Shown: positions 1-7,692 of the stretch, in pieces | Numbering within the stretch: the first letter of the stretch is position 1 | Layout of the letters: each line of letters starts with the position of its first letter | NCBI GenBank assembly: GCA_023475455.1 | Contig: JAMCVR010000097.1 | Location: forward strand, 556-8,247 | DNA from: Thermoplasmatota archaeon | GTDB lineage: Bacteria; Pseudomonadota; Gammaproteobacteria; Burkholderiales; Thiobacillaceae | DNA length: 7,692 nucleotides | Reading direction: 5' to 3' | Position numbers and translations under genes: made by a program | Notes under the pieces: model-generated | Database searches by the model: none | The model's input: only the letters and a program-made list of their open reading frames with translations | Told to the model about the DNA's origin: nothing

Positions 1-181
1 CAGGAAGAACCGATGAACCAGGGCGCGTGGTACCAGACCCTGCATCACCTCAACCGCTGCGCACCCGGGCGGCGCTTCCATTACGCCGGCCGCCCGCCCG
101 CCGCCGCGCCGGCGTCGGGCTACGTCACGCGCCACCGGGCTGAACTGGAAGCGCTGCTGACCGACGCGCTGGAGACCCCTT

Positions 182-192
<11 letters not shown>
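1..192 (+). CDS. odhA: 2-oxoglutarate dehydrogenase E1 component, C-terminal end (partial)
   Basis: This is the 3' end of a gene entering from the left edge in frame 1, with 63 codons before the TGA at 190-192. The E1 enzyme is the thiamine-diphosphate-dependent 2-oxoglutarate decarboxylase that passes succinyl groups to the lipoyl arm of E2 in the TCA cycle. The visible tail opens with [12 protein letters not shown], a signature of the C-terminal domain of SucA/OdhA proteins. A short Tyr-Ala-Gly-Arg stretch follows ([14 protein letters not shown]), typical of the same tail, and then a terminal helix. The thiamine-binding and catalytic regions lie outside the window. The last 11 bases overlap the start of the E2 gene, so the two are very likely co-transcribed and translationally coupled. 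The E1 assignment rests on this short tail plus the neighbouring E2 gene, which together make it quite secure. Confidence 0.9.
171..174 (+). promoter_or_regulatory. ribosome binding site of odhB
   Basis: GGAG lies inside the end of the E1 gene, 7 bases before the ATG at 182. It supports that ATG as the E2 start and explains how E2 is translated from within the E1 reading frame. Confidence 0.65.
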
Positions 193-1276
<1,084 letters not shown>

Positions 1277-1278
1277 GC

Positions 1279-2121
1279 GTGCCGGCATTGCACGAAAAAA
1301 CGCTGAATCGGCCAGTGGCCAAGCTGGTCGAGGTGCGCGACCTGCATTTTTCGTTCGACGGCAATGCCGTGCTCAAGGGCATCAACCTCGCCATTCCCCG
1401 CGGCAAGGTCGTCGCCATCCTCGGCGTCAGCGGCTGCGGCAAGACCACGCTCTTGCGTCACTTCGGCGGCCAGCTCAGGCCGTCGCGCGGCAGCGTGAAT
1501 TTCGATGGCCAGGCGGTCCACCAGCTGAACAACACCGAGCTCTACGCGATGCGGCGCAAGATGGGGATGATGTTCCAGATCAGCGGGCTGTTCAGCGACC
1601 TGTCGGTGTTCGACAACATCGCCTACCCGATGCGCGAGCACACCGATCTGCCGGAGGACGTCATCCACGACCTGGTGCTGATGAAGCTCCACGCGGTCGG
1701 CCTGCGCGGCGCCCACGCCCTGCGCACCGGCGAACTGTCGGGCGGCATGGAACGCCGCGTGGCGCTCGCCCGGGCGATCGCGCTCGACCCCATGCTGATC
1801 ATGTACGACGAGCCCTTCGCCGGCCTCGACCCGATCTCGCTCAACACCGTCGCCAGCCTGATCCGCCGCCTCAACGATGCGCTCGGGCTGACCTCGGTCG
1901 TGGTGACCTACGACGTGTCGGAATCGCTGAAAGTCGCCGACTACGTCTACTTCATCCATGACGGCATGGTGGTGGCCGAAGGGAATGCCGCCGAGATGGT
2001 CGACTCCGCCGACCCGTTCGTCAGCCAGTTCGTCCACGCGAAACCCGACGGGCCGGTCGCCTTCCAGTATCCGGGCCGCCCCTATCCCGAAGAGCTGGGA
2101 ATCAAGCCCGCCGTATCCTGA
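1279..2121 (+). CDS. mlaF: MlaF-like ABC transporter ATP-binding protein (phospholipid trafficking)
   Basis: This is a 280-residue ATPase of the Mla family, which in Gram-negative bacteria powers phospholipid movement between inner membrane and outer membrane with MlaE, MlaD and MlaB. The visible motifs are Walker A GVSGCGKTT (49-57), Q-loop Q100, signature LSGGM (153-157), Walker B LIMYDEP (173-179) and D-loop AGLD (181-184). MlaF-specific stretches are FDNIAYPMREHT (111-122), the neighbourhood MKLHAVGLRGA, and the C-terminal tail QFVHAKPDGPVAFQYP, which matches the MlaF tail pattern QF...DGPV.F.YP. The GTG start follows the odhB stop by 2 bases and has a GGAGG site. One oddity is that the H-loop reads TYD: Tyr211 stands where family members have the switch histidine (SHD in E. 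coli MlaF). A second oddity is that no mlaE, mlaD, mlaC or mlaB follows; the next gene is convergent. The family call is firm; whether it works in the main Mla transporter is unknown. Confidence 0.9.
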   Translation: MPALHEKTLNRPVAKLVEVRDLHFSFDGNAVLKGINLAIPRGKVVAILGVSGCGKTTLLRHFGGQLRPSRGSVNFDGQAVHQLNNTELYAMRRKMGMMFQISGLFSDLSVFDNIAYPMREHTDLPEDVIHDLVLMKLHAVGLRGAHALRTGELSGGMERRVALARAIALDPMLIMYDEPFAGLDPISLNTVASLIRRLNDALGLTSVVVTYDVSESLKVADYVYFIHDGMVVAEGNAAEMVDSADPFVSQFVHAKPDGPVAFQYPGRPYPEELGIKPAVS

Positions 2122-2180
2122 TCCAACCCGCCGGAACACGCTTTGTGGGGCCGTTTCTGTCTTGAGGCAAGGCGGGGAGC
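2122..2180. other. short gap between convergent genes
   Basis: Fifty-nine bases separate the stop of the mlaF-like gene from the stop of the c-di-GMP gene on the other strand. A terminator for one or both operons would be expected here. I see no compact GC-rich hairpin followed by a T-run. The only pairing seen is CCCGCC (2127-2132) with GGCGGG (2171-2176) across a 38-base loop, which is weak. Confidence 0.5.
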
Positions 2181-4652
2181 TTACGATCCAGGCGCCTGCG
2201 GCGCACCGTAATCCGTAATGAATCGCGCCATCTCGTCCCCCGGACCGGGCCGGCTGAAGTAATACCCCTGAATGATGTCGCACTCGTGCGTACGCAGGAA
2301 TTTCATCTGCGCTGCGGTTTCGACGCCCTCCGCGACCACTTCCAGTCCCAATTTGTGGCCGAGCGAGATACTGGCTTCGGCGATCGCCGAAACGTTGCCG
2401 TCATGCGGGATGTCCTGCACAAAGGCACGGTCGATTTTCAGGACGTCGAGAGGAAAACGTTTCAGGTAGGCCAGCGAGGAGTACCCGGTGCCGAAATCGT
2501 CGACGGCGAGGCGCACGCCCAGCGCATCCAGCGCAGCCAGGATTTCGCCCGTGACCTGCACGTCGCGCATGACCGTGCTCTCGGTAATCTCGATTTCGAG
2601 ATGGTGCGGGGGTACGCCTTCGTCGACGAGCGCCTGCCGTATCCGGTCCAGCAGGGTTCGGTCCGCGAATTGCCGGGCCGAGACATTGACCGAAATCCGC
2701 AATGGCGCGAAACCGGCTTCGCGGCACTTCCGGTATTGCACGCACGCGTTGCGCAGCACCCATTCGCCCACCGGCACGATCAGGCCGGTTTCCTCCAGCA
2801 GGGGAATGAAATCGCACGGCGGCACCAGGCCATGTTCCGGATGGTTCCAGCGCAGCAGGGCCTCCATGCCGGCGATGCGGCCATTGCGCAGATCCAGCTG
2901 GGGCTGGTAGTGGAGCAGGAATTCACTGCGGTCGAGCGCTCGCCGAAGGTCCGTTTCCAGCGTCAGCAGCTCCTGTCCGCGCGCATTCATTTCCGGCGCG
3001 TAGAACTGGTACTGGTTGCGGCCGTTCGCCTTCGCGCGGTACATCGCCGAATCCGCATTCTTCAGCAGCGTTTCCGGATCGCGGCCGTCATGGGGATAGA
3101 CGGAAATCCCCATGCTGAACCCGGCATACACATCCTGGCCGGCGATGAAGATCGCGGTTTCGAATGCCGCCCGCAATTTGTGGAGGATGGTCAATATGGT
3201 GTCGGGATGGAAGAGATCGCCGATTACGATAGTGAATTCGTCGCCGCCGTAACGCGCCACGATATCGTTTGGACGCACGCAGTCCTTGAGCCGTTGCGCG
3301 ACGTTGCGCAGCAGGACATCGCCCGCGGCATGCCCGAGGCTGTCGTTGATGCGCTTGAAATTGTCGACGTCCAGAAACAGCACCGTGGCCAGAAAGCGGC
3401 CGCGTTCAGCGCGCGCCAGTTCCGTCGCAAGGTGCTCTTCAAGCAGCAGCCGGTTGGGGAGTCCCGTCAACGCGTCGTGGGTTGCCTGGCGCTTCAGTTC
3501 CTGCTCGAAATGCTTGCGCTCGCTGATGTCGCGGGCGATGGTCGAGAAAAACGCTGTCGGGTCGTTTGCGCCACGATGAGAGAGCACCACTTGGGAAACC
3601 GCGATTTCGCGGCCGGCCGTTCCCTTGATGGCGGCTTCCCCGTGCCAGGTGCCATCGCGACGTGCCGTGGGAAACGCTTCCATCAGCAGCCGCCGGGCGG
3701 CCCATTCGGGATGGCAGTCGGCAAGGGTTTTCACGCTTGCGTCATCGGCGTTCGACAGGCCCAGCATGGTACGTCCCGCCCGATTGAGATAGCGCAGGCG
3801 GCCGTCGCCGTCCATGATCGCCACGAAATCCGTCGTCGCCTCCAGAATTTCCAGCAACTGGGCGCGGGTTTCCTCGGCACGGAACCTGTCGGTCACGTCC
3901 CGCCCCGTCGACACGAAGCTGCAAATCCGCATGGCGCTGTCGAACAGCGGCGCGATGGTTTTCTCCTCGTAGAACAGCGCACCGTCCTTGCGGCGATTGA
4001 CCAGCGTTTCCTGAAACACGCCGCCCGCGAGAATGGTGTCCCACATCTGCCGGAAAAACGCGGCGTCGTGATGCCCCGACCTGATCAGCGCAGGCGTGGT
4101 ACCGACGGCCTCGGTGGCGCTAAAGCCGGTGAGCCGCTCGAAGGCGGGATTGACGTACTGGATCTTCCCTTGCGGGTCGGTGATGAACACGCTGTCGGCT
4201 GCCTGTTCCACCACCTGGGACAGCCGGCGCACGGTCTGCTCGGCGATGCGCCGCTCGCGGCGCACCTTGGCATCGGCAAGCTCCCGGTATACCGCAGGCA
4301 CCAGCCGCGCCAGACTGCCTTTCATGACATAGTCCTGCGCGCCGGCCCGCATGCCGATGACCGCGGTGTCTTCGCCGATGGTTCCGGAAACGAAAATGAA
4401 GGGGATGTCGGGGTCGTGCTGCTTGACGATCTCCAGCGCACGCGCGCCGCTGAAGTAGGGCATCGAGTAGTCGGAAAACACGATGTCCCATTCCTGGGCC
4501 AAGGCTTCCAGCAGCGCCTGTTCGGTGTCCAGCCGCCGCCATTCGAGGAGCAGGTTCGCATGCTGCAGGTGCTCGACCAGGAGGAGCGCGTCGTCCTCGG
4601 AGTCTTCCACGATCAGGGCGCGCAGCCGGGTATCGGTTGTCGTTTCGTTCAC
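2181..4652 (-). CDS. REC-PAS-PAS-GGDEF-EAL response regulator, cyclic-di-GMP turnover
   Basis: This is an 823-residue cytoplasmic regulator that should make and/or hydrolyse cyclic-di-GMP under control of phosphorylation. A receiver domain spans about 9-125, with acidic pair E16/D17, phosphoacceptor D61 (FSDYSMP), S89 and K111. A charged helix follows, then PAS 1 at about 143-257 (VNPAFERLTGF) and PAS 2 at about 265-378. The GGDEF domain (about 388-550) carries an intact RYGGDEF (467-473) and an RxxD inhibitory-site motif (R460-D463) five residues before it. The EAL domain (about 565-815) carries EALLRW (597-602), N656, E688, DDFGTGYSSL (718-727), K739, E775 and QGYYFSRP (795-802), so the phosphodiesterase site looks complete. 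The start is GTG at 4650-4652, with AGGAG 6 bases upstream; the stop is TAA. The gene begins 36 bases after the upstream response-regulator gene in the same operon. Which of the two activities dominates cannot be read from sequence. Confidence 0.95.
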   Translation of the reverse strand: MNETTTDTRLRALIVEDSEDDALLLVEHLQHANLLLEWRRLDTEQALLEALAQEWDIVFSDYSMPYFSGARALEIVKQHDPDIPFIFVSGTIGEDTAVIGMRAGAQDYVMKGSLARLVPAVYRELADAKVRRERRIAEQTVRRLSQVVEQAADSVFITDPQGKIQYVNPAFERLTGFSATEAVGTTPALIRSGHHDAAFFRQMWDTILAGGVFQETLVNRRKDGALFYEEKTIAPLFDSAMRICSFVSTGRDVTDRFRAEETRAQLLEILEATTDFVAIMDGDGRLRYLNRAGRTMLGLSNADDASVKTLADCHPEWAARRLLMEAFPTARRDGTWHGEAAIKGTAGREIAVSQVVLSHRGANDPTAFFSTIARDISERKHFEQELKRQATHDALTGLPNRLLLEEHLATELARAERGRFLATVLFLDVDNFKRINDSLGHAAGDVLLRNVAQRLKDCVRPNDIVARYGGDEFTIVIGDLFHPDTILTILHKLRAAFETAIFIAGQDVYAGFSMGISVYPHDGRDPETLLKNADSAMYRAKANGRNQYQFYAPEMNARGQELLTLETDLRRALDRSEFLLHYQPQLDLRNGRIAGMEALLRWNHPEHGLVPPCDFIPLLEETGLIVPVGEWVLRNACVQYRKCREAGFAPLRISVNVSARQFADRTLLDRIRQALVDEGVPPHHLEIEITESTVMRDVQVTGEILAALDALGVRLAVDDFGTGYSSLAYLKRFPLDVLKIDRAFVQDIPHDGNVSAIAEASISLGHKLGLEVVAEGVETAAQMKFLRTHECDIIQGYYFSRPGPGDEMARFITDYGAPQAPGS

Positions 4653-4658
4653 GATGGG

Positions 4659-4663
4659 CTCCT
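4659..4663 (-). promoter_or_regulatory. ribosome binding site of the GGDEF-EAL gene
   Basis: On the minus strand this reads AGGAG, 6 bases before the GTG start at 4652. It lies in the 36-base gap after the response-regulator stop, where no terminator or promoter is evident, so the two genes probably share a transcript. Confidence 0.65.
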
Positions 4664-4688
4664 GGCGTCGCTGCGCACGGTCTGCCTC

Positions 4689-5132
4689 TTAACCGACATG
4701 CGGCGGCGGCTGGTTGAGCAGCAGCCAATAGAGACCGAGCTGACCGGCTGCCCGGACGAAATCGTCGAAGTCCACCGGCTTGCGCACATAGCTGTTGGCG
4801 CCCAGCGCATAACCCTTGATGCGGTCCTCCTCCTCGTTCGACGAGGTCAGGATCACCACCGGCAGCAGGCGCGTATGCTCCGTGGTCCGGACGCGGCGCA
4901 GCACCTCGAGGCCGTCTATTCTGGGCAGTTTGAGATCCAGCAGCACCACGGCGGGGGAGTCTTTCGAATCCCGCCCGGCGTAGGGGCCGGTGCAGAAAAG
5001 ATAGTCCAGCGCTTCCACGCCGTCGCGCGCGATGACCAGCGTGTTGCCGATCTTGTTGGTTTCCAGGGCGTGGACGGTCAGCGCGGCATCGTCCGGATTG
5101 TCTTCCACCAAAAGTATGCTCTTGTCGTTCAC
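4689..5132 (-). CDS. Single-domain CheY/Rcp1-like response regulator
   Basis: This is a 147-residue stand-alone receiver protein with no output domain, so it would act by protein contact or as a phosphoryl relay or sink. The receiver residues are all visible: D11 in the VEDNPDD acidic cluster, phosphoacceptor D66 (LLDLKLP), T96 ([10 protein letters not shown]) and K118 ([10 protein letters not shown]). The [12 protein letters not shown] segment and the long acidic turn after T96 are typical of the Rcp1-like subfamily, which partners phytochrome-type and other kinases with the same style of His domain as the neighbour here. The GTG start at 5130-5132 is preferred over an in-frame ATG at 5198. 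The GTG has a GGAGGG site 6 bases upstream and places the first receiver strand (KSILLVED) at the normal N-terminus. Its GTG overlaps the TGA of the kinase gene as GTGA, so it is translationally coupled to the kinase and is its most likely partner. Confidence 0.93.
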   Translation of the reverse strand: MNDKSILLVEDNPDDAALTVHALETNKIGNTLVIARDGVEALDYLFCTGPYAGRDSKDSPAVVLLDLKLPRIDGLEVLRRVRTTEHTRLLPVVILTSSNEEEDRIKGYALGANSYVRKPVDFDDFVRAAGQLGLYWLLLNQPPPHVG

Positions 5133-7692
5133 GATGATCCCTCCGGTTCCAGTGTGAAATAAAACCGCGTTCCCTTGCCGACTTCGCTCTCGGCCCATAT
5201 GCGGCCGCCGTGCTTGTGTATGATCCGCTGCACGGTGGCCAGCCCGATGCCGGTCCCGGGGAATTCGCTGGCGTCGTGCAGGCGCTGGAACACGCCAAAC
5301 AGCTTGTCGGCATAGGCCATGTCGAACCCCACTCCGTTGTCGCTGACGATGTAGGTTCGGCTGCCCGGGTGGGGCGCGAGTTCCACCCCGATCCGGGCTT
5401 CGGCGAGACCGCCGGTGAATTTCCAGGCATTGCCGATCAGGTTGTCGAGGACGATGCGCAGCAGTCCCTTGTCGCCCTGCGCCAGCAGGCCGGGGGCGAT
5501 GGTGAATCGCACCTTGCGATCCGGCGCCTGCCTGCGCAGGTCCTCGGCGATCTCGCCGGCCAGCGCGCTCACGGCCACCTGCTCGCGCCTGAGTTCGGTG
5601 CGGGTGACGCGCGACAGCTTGAGCAGGTCGTCGATCAGCGTGCCCATGTGCTGGGCGGCGCGGCGCACCCGTCCGAGGCGGTCGCGTCCCGTATCGTCCA
5701 GGCGGTCGGCGTAGTCGCTGAGCAGAATGCGGCTGAAGCCGTCGATGGCCCGGAGCGGCGCCCGCAAGTCGTGCGAGACCGAGTAGCTGAACGCTTCGAG
5801 TTCCTGGTTGATGGCTTCCAGCTCGGTCGAGCGGTTCTGCAGCTGCCGCTCGATTTCCTTGCGCCGGGTGACATCCTCGATGATGCCGTCGAAATACACC
5901 CGGCCGTCGGCCTCGCGTTTCATGGTGGCCGTGATCGCACCGCAGAACGGGCGTCCCTTGAGGGTGCGCATTTCAACTTCCTCGTTGACCACCGCATCCA
6001 GCCGGATCGCGCTTTCGCTGAACAGCGGCTGGCCGGACGCCGTCTGGAAGGTGGCGAGCGGATGCGCCAGCAGGGCTTCCGCGGAGTCGGCCTCCAGCAT
6101 GCTGACCAGGGCCGGGTTCACCTCGAGGAAGTGCCCGTCCGGCGCCAGCAGGCCGGGGGCGATGGTGAATCGCACCTTGCGATCCGGCGCCTGCCTGCGC
6201 AGGTCCTCGGCGATCTCGCCGGCCAGCGCGCTCACGGCCACCTGCTCGCGCCTGAGTTCGGTGCGGGTGACGCGCGACAGCTTGAGCAGGTCGTCGATCA
6301 GCGTGCCCATGTGCTGGGCGGCGCGGCGCACCCGTCCGAGGCGGTCGCGTCCCGTATCGTCCAGGCGGTCGGCGTAGTCGCTGAGCAGAATGCGGCTGAA
6401 GCCGTCGATGGCCCGGAGCGGCGCCCGCAAGTCGTGCGAGACCGAGTAGCTGAACGCTTCGAGTTCCTGGTTGATGGCTTCCAGCTCGGTCGAGCGGTTC
6501 TGCAGCTGCCGCTCGATTTCCTTGCGCCGGGTGACATCCTCGATGATGCCGTCGAAATACACCCGGCCGTCGGCCTCGCGTTTCATGGTGGCCGTGATCG
6601 CACCGCAGAACGGGCGTCCCTTGAGGGTGCGCATTTCAACTTCCTCGTTGACCACCGCATCCAGCCGGATCGCGCTTTCGCTGAACAGCGGCTGGCCGGA
6701 CGCCGTCTGGAAGGTGGCGAGCGGATGCGCCAGCAGGGCTTCCGCGGAGTCGGCCTCCAGCATGCTGACCAGGGCCGGGTTCACCTCGAGGAAGTGCCCG
6801 TCCGGCCCCGCCGTCTTGCGGTATACCCCGACCGGCAGGTTGTTCATCAATTCCCGATACCGCGCCTGCGCTTCCTCGCGCTGGCGCTCGGCCTGCCTGC
6901 GCGAGGTGATGTCGCGGATGATGGCCATCACGACCATGCCCTGCGGCGTCTGCAGCGGGCTCAGGCCGATTTCCAGCGGAAACTCGCTGCCGTCCTTGCG
7001 CCGTCCGAACAGTTCCATCCCTTCGCCCATGGCGCGTGCATACGGCTTGGCGACATAGTCCGCACGGTGGCGCTGGTGGCGGCTGCGCAGGCGTTCCGGC
7101 ACCAGCATCTCGATCGGCTGGTCCAGCATTTCCTCACGGCCATAGCCGAAATGTTTCTCCGCCTGGGCGTTGACCAGTGCAATTCGCCCGTCGCGGTTCA
7201 CGATCACGATGGCGTCCGGCGCCGATTCGAGCAGGGCCCGAAAGCGCGCTTCGCTGGCGCGCACCGTTTCTTCGGCCCAGTGCCGACGCATGCTGTAGAA
7301 GGCGATCGCCCAGGCCGCGACCGTGAAAATCAGCGCCAGGGCGGCAAAGACCATCCACAGGCGCTGCGACAGGACGGCGCCCTGCGCGGCGAGCGCGTCC
7401 GCAGGCTGGTGGGCCACCAGGATCCAGCGTTCGGTCCTCCGGGCATCCGATGCGCCACGCTGGTGGGGGAGGGGGGCGACCGTGGCGTAGGTATACAGGC
7501 CCCGATCGGTGAAAAACTGGCCCTCTCGCGGTGCGTCGCCCATCCTCTTCCAGGCGGTCGGGTCCCGTTTGTCCAGACGCCTGTCCGCACGATCCGCAAA
7601 CATGAATCCCCATTCGTCCCCGGCGCGCGGGCCGAGCATCCAGTATCCGTCCGCATTCAGAAGCCAGATCCGGCCGGCGGTCCGATCCGTTC
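5129..7692 (-). CDS. Membrane sensor histidine kinase with duplicated PAS-HisKA block (5' partial)
   Basis: This sensor kinase autophosphorylates on histidine and passes the phosphate to receivers. The frame is open to the window edge, so the start lies outside. Numbering here is from an internal ATG at 7639. The remnant of an extracytoplasmic sensor ([13 protein letters not shown] pattern, about 7360-7692) is followed by one membrane segment (96-116), PAS 1 (about 128-250) and PAS 2 (about 258-375). Next come HisKA 1 with H402 ([10 protein letters not shown], codon 6434-6436), an orphan stub of the ATPase domain (491-499), a PAS copy lacking its N-terminal strands (from 500), and HisKA 2 with H623 (codon 5771-5773). 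The protein ends with one complete HATPase domain: N-box N733/N737, DNGVGFD (768-774), GTGIGL (795-800). The second PAS-HisKA block is an exact 221-residue repeat of the first. No receiver domain is fused. The gene overlaps the response-regulator start by 4 bases and opens the operon visible here. Its ligand is unknown. Kinase assignment is firm; function of the duplicated form is uncertain. Confidence 0.95.
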   Translation of the reverse strand, partial: TDRTAGRIWLLNADGYWMLGPRAGDEWGFMFADRADRRLDKRDPTAWKRMGDAPREGQFFTDRGLYTYATVAPLPHQRGASDARRTERWILVAHQPADALAAQGAVLSQRLWMVFAALALIFTVAAWAIAFYSMRRHWAEETVRASEARFRALLESAPDAIVIVNRDGRIALVNAQAEKHFGYGREEMLDQPIEMLVPERLRSRHQRHRADYVAKPYARAMGEGMELFGRRKDGSEFPLEIGLSPLQTPQGMVVMAIIRDITSRRQAERQREEAQARYRELMNNLPVGVYRKTAGPDGHFLEVNPALVSMLEADSAEALLAHPLATFQTASGQPLFSESAIRLDAVVNEEVEMRTLKGRPFCGAITATMKREADGRVYFDGIIEDVTRRKEIERQLQNRSTELEAINQELEAFSYSVSHDLRAPLRAIDGFSRILLSDYADRLDDTGRDRLGRVRRAAQHMGTLIDDLLKLSRVTRTELRREQVAVSALAGEIAEDLRRQAPDRKVRFTIAPGLLAPDGHFLEVNPALVSMLEADSAEALLAHPLATFQTASGQPLFSESAIRLDAVVNEEVEMRTLKGRPFCGAITATMKREADGRVYFDGIIEDVTRRKEIERQLQNRSTELEAINQELEAFSYSVSHDLRAPLRAIDGFSRILLSDYADRLDDTGRDRLGRVRRAAQHMGTLIDDLLKLSRVTRTELRREQVAVSALAGEIAEDLRRQAPDRKVRFTIAPGLLAQGDKGLLRIVLDNLIGNAWKFTGGLAEARIGVELAPHPGSRTYIVSDNGVGFDMAYADKLFGVFQRLHDASEFPGTGIGLATVQRIIHKHGGRIWAESEVGKGTRFYFTLEPEGSS
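5139..5144 (-). promoter_or_regulatory. ribosome binding site deciding the response regulator start
   Basis: On the minus strand this reads GGAGGG, 6 bases before GTG at 5132 and inside the last codons of the kinase gene. It favours this GTG over the ATG at 5198. Confidence 0.7.
5479..6143 (-). repeat. Direct repeat, copy encoding the C-terminal PAS-HisKA block
   Basis: This is the second copy, in protein order, of a tandem duplication with a 663-base period. I compared it line by line with 6142-6806 and found no difference. It encodes a PAS domain missing its first strands plus HisKA 2 (H623), and leads directly into the only complete ATPase domain. Adjacent copies share 2 bases (GC, 6142-6143). 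Confidence 0.95.
6142..6806 (-). repeat. Direct repeat, copy encoding the N-terminal PAS-HisKA block
   Basis: This is the first copy in protein order. It encodes most of PAS 2, HisKA 1 (H402) and the first strand of an ATPase domain that is then cut off by the second copy. Identity with 5479-6143 ends at T5478/G6141 on one side and G6144/C6807 on the other, so the edges are sharp. Confidence 0.95.

Noticed and set aside
2127..2176. CCCGCC / GGCGGG pairing as a terminator between the convergent genes
   Set aside because: The 6-base stem spans a 38-base loop and has no T-run, so it is not convincing as an intrinsic terminator.
2286..5162. A 958-codon open frame on the plus strand, antisense to the GGDEF-EAL and response-regulator genes
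   Set aside because: It is remarkably long, but its product is low in motifs and rich in His, Arg, Val and Gln, as expected from the reverse of GC-rich coding DNA. The minus-strand genes under it have clear domains and catalytic residues.
5196..5198. ATG as the response-regulator start
   Set aside because: It would add 22 residues encoded by the kinase's last codons ahead of the first receiver strand, and the GTG at 5132 has the better binding site.
5479..6806. The 663-bp repeat as an insertion element or mobile unit
   Set aside because: It has no transposase, no inverted ends and no target-site duplication beyond a 2-base GC. Both copies are ordinary coding sequence of the host gene.
5808..7058. 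Two near-identical plus-strand open frames (5808-6377 and 6471-7058)
   Set aside because: They look like a duplicated gene pair but are antisense to the kinase; their similarity only reflects the 663-bp repeat.
7637..7639. ATG as the kinase start
   Set aside because: The frame stays open to the window edge and the residues before it ([12 protein letters not shown]) continue the sensor pattern. A start here would leave the sensor without its first membrane segment.

Overview
The window is GC-rich, densely coding chromosomal DNA with short intergenic gaps. The 2-oxoglutarate dehydrogenase genes and a gene for a proteobacterial MlaF-type ATPase point to a Gram-negative proteobacterium, probably a betaproteobacterium. 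The class-level call is inference from protein character and not from any marker gene.

Layout. The left part (1-2121, plus strand) is a tight run of three genes. It starts with the 3' end of the E1 gene of 2-oxoglutarate dehydrogenase (odhA/sucA). Next is the complete E2 succinyltransferase gene (odhB/sucB), which overlaps E1 by 11 bases. Then comes an mlaF-like ABC ATPase gene that begins 2 bases after the E2 stop. Bases 2122-2180 are a short gap between convergent genes. The right part (2181-7692, minus strand) is a three-gene signalling operon, read from right to left. It encodes a membrane histidine kinase (5' end outside the window), a single-domain CheY/Rcp1-like response regulator whose start overlaps the kinase stop by 4 bases (GTGA), and a REC-PAS-PAS-GGDEF-EAL protein that would make and/or break cyclic-di-GMP.

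How the genes work together. E1 and E2 are two of the three parts of the TCA-cycle 2-oxoglutarate dehydrogenase complex; the E3 gene does not follow them here. The MlaF-like protein would power phospholipid transport between inner and outer membrane, but no permease gene sits beside it. In the minus-strand operon the kinase has no receiver domain of its own, so the small regulator and the REC domain of the c-di-GMP protein are its obvious phosphoryl acceptors. That would be a branched path from an envelope or extracellular signal to c-di-GMP.

Most striking observations. (1) The kinase gene carries a base-perfect, in-frame 663-bp tandem duplication (5479-6143 against 6142-6806). It gives the protein two His-phosphoacceptor domains and an extra truncated PAS domain, but only one ATPase domain. 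(2) The E2 protein has a lipoyl domain and a full catalytic domain but lacks the peripheral subunit-binding domain expected between them. (3) The MlaF-like ATPase has Tyr in place of the switch-loop His. Nothing in the window looks like a mobile element, RNA gene or CRISPR array.
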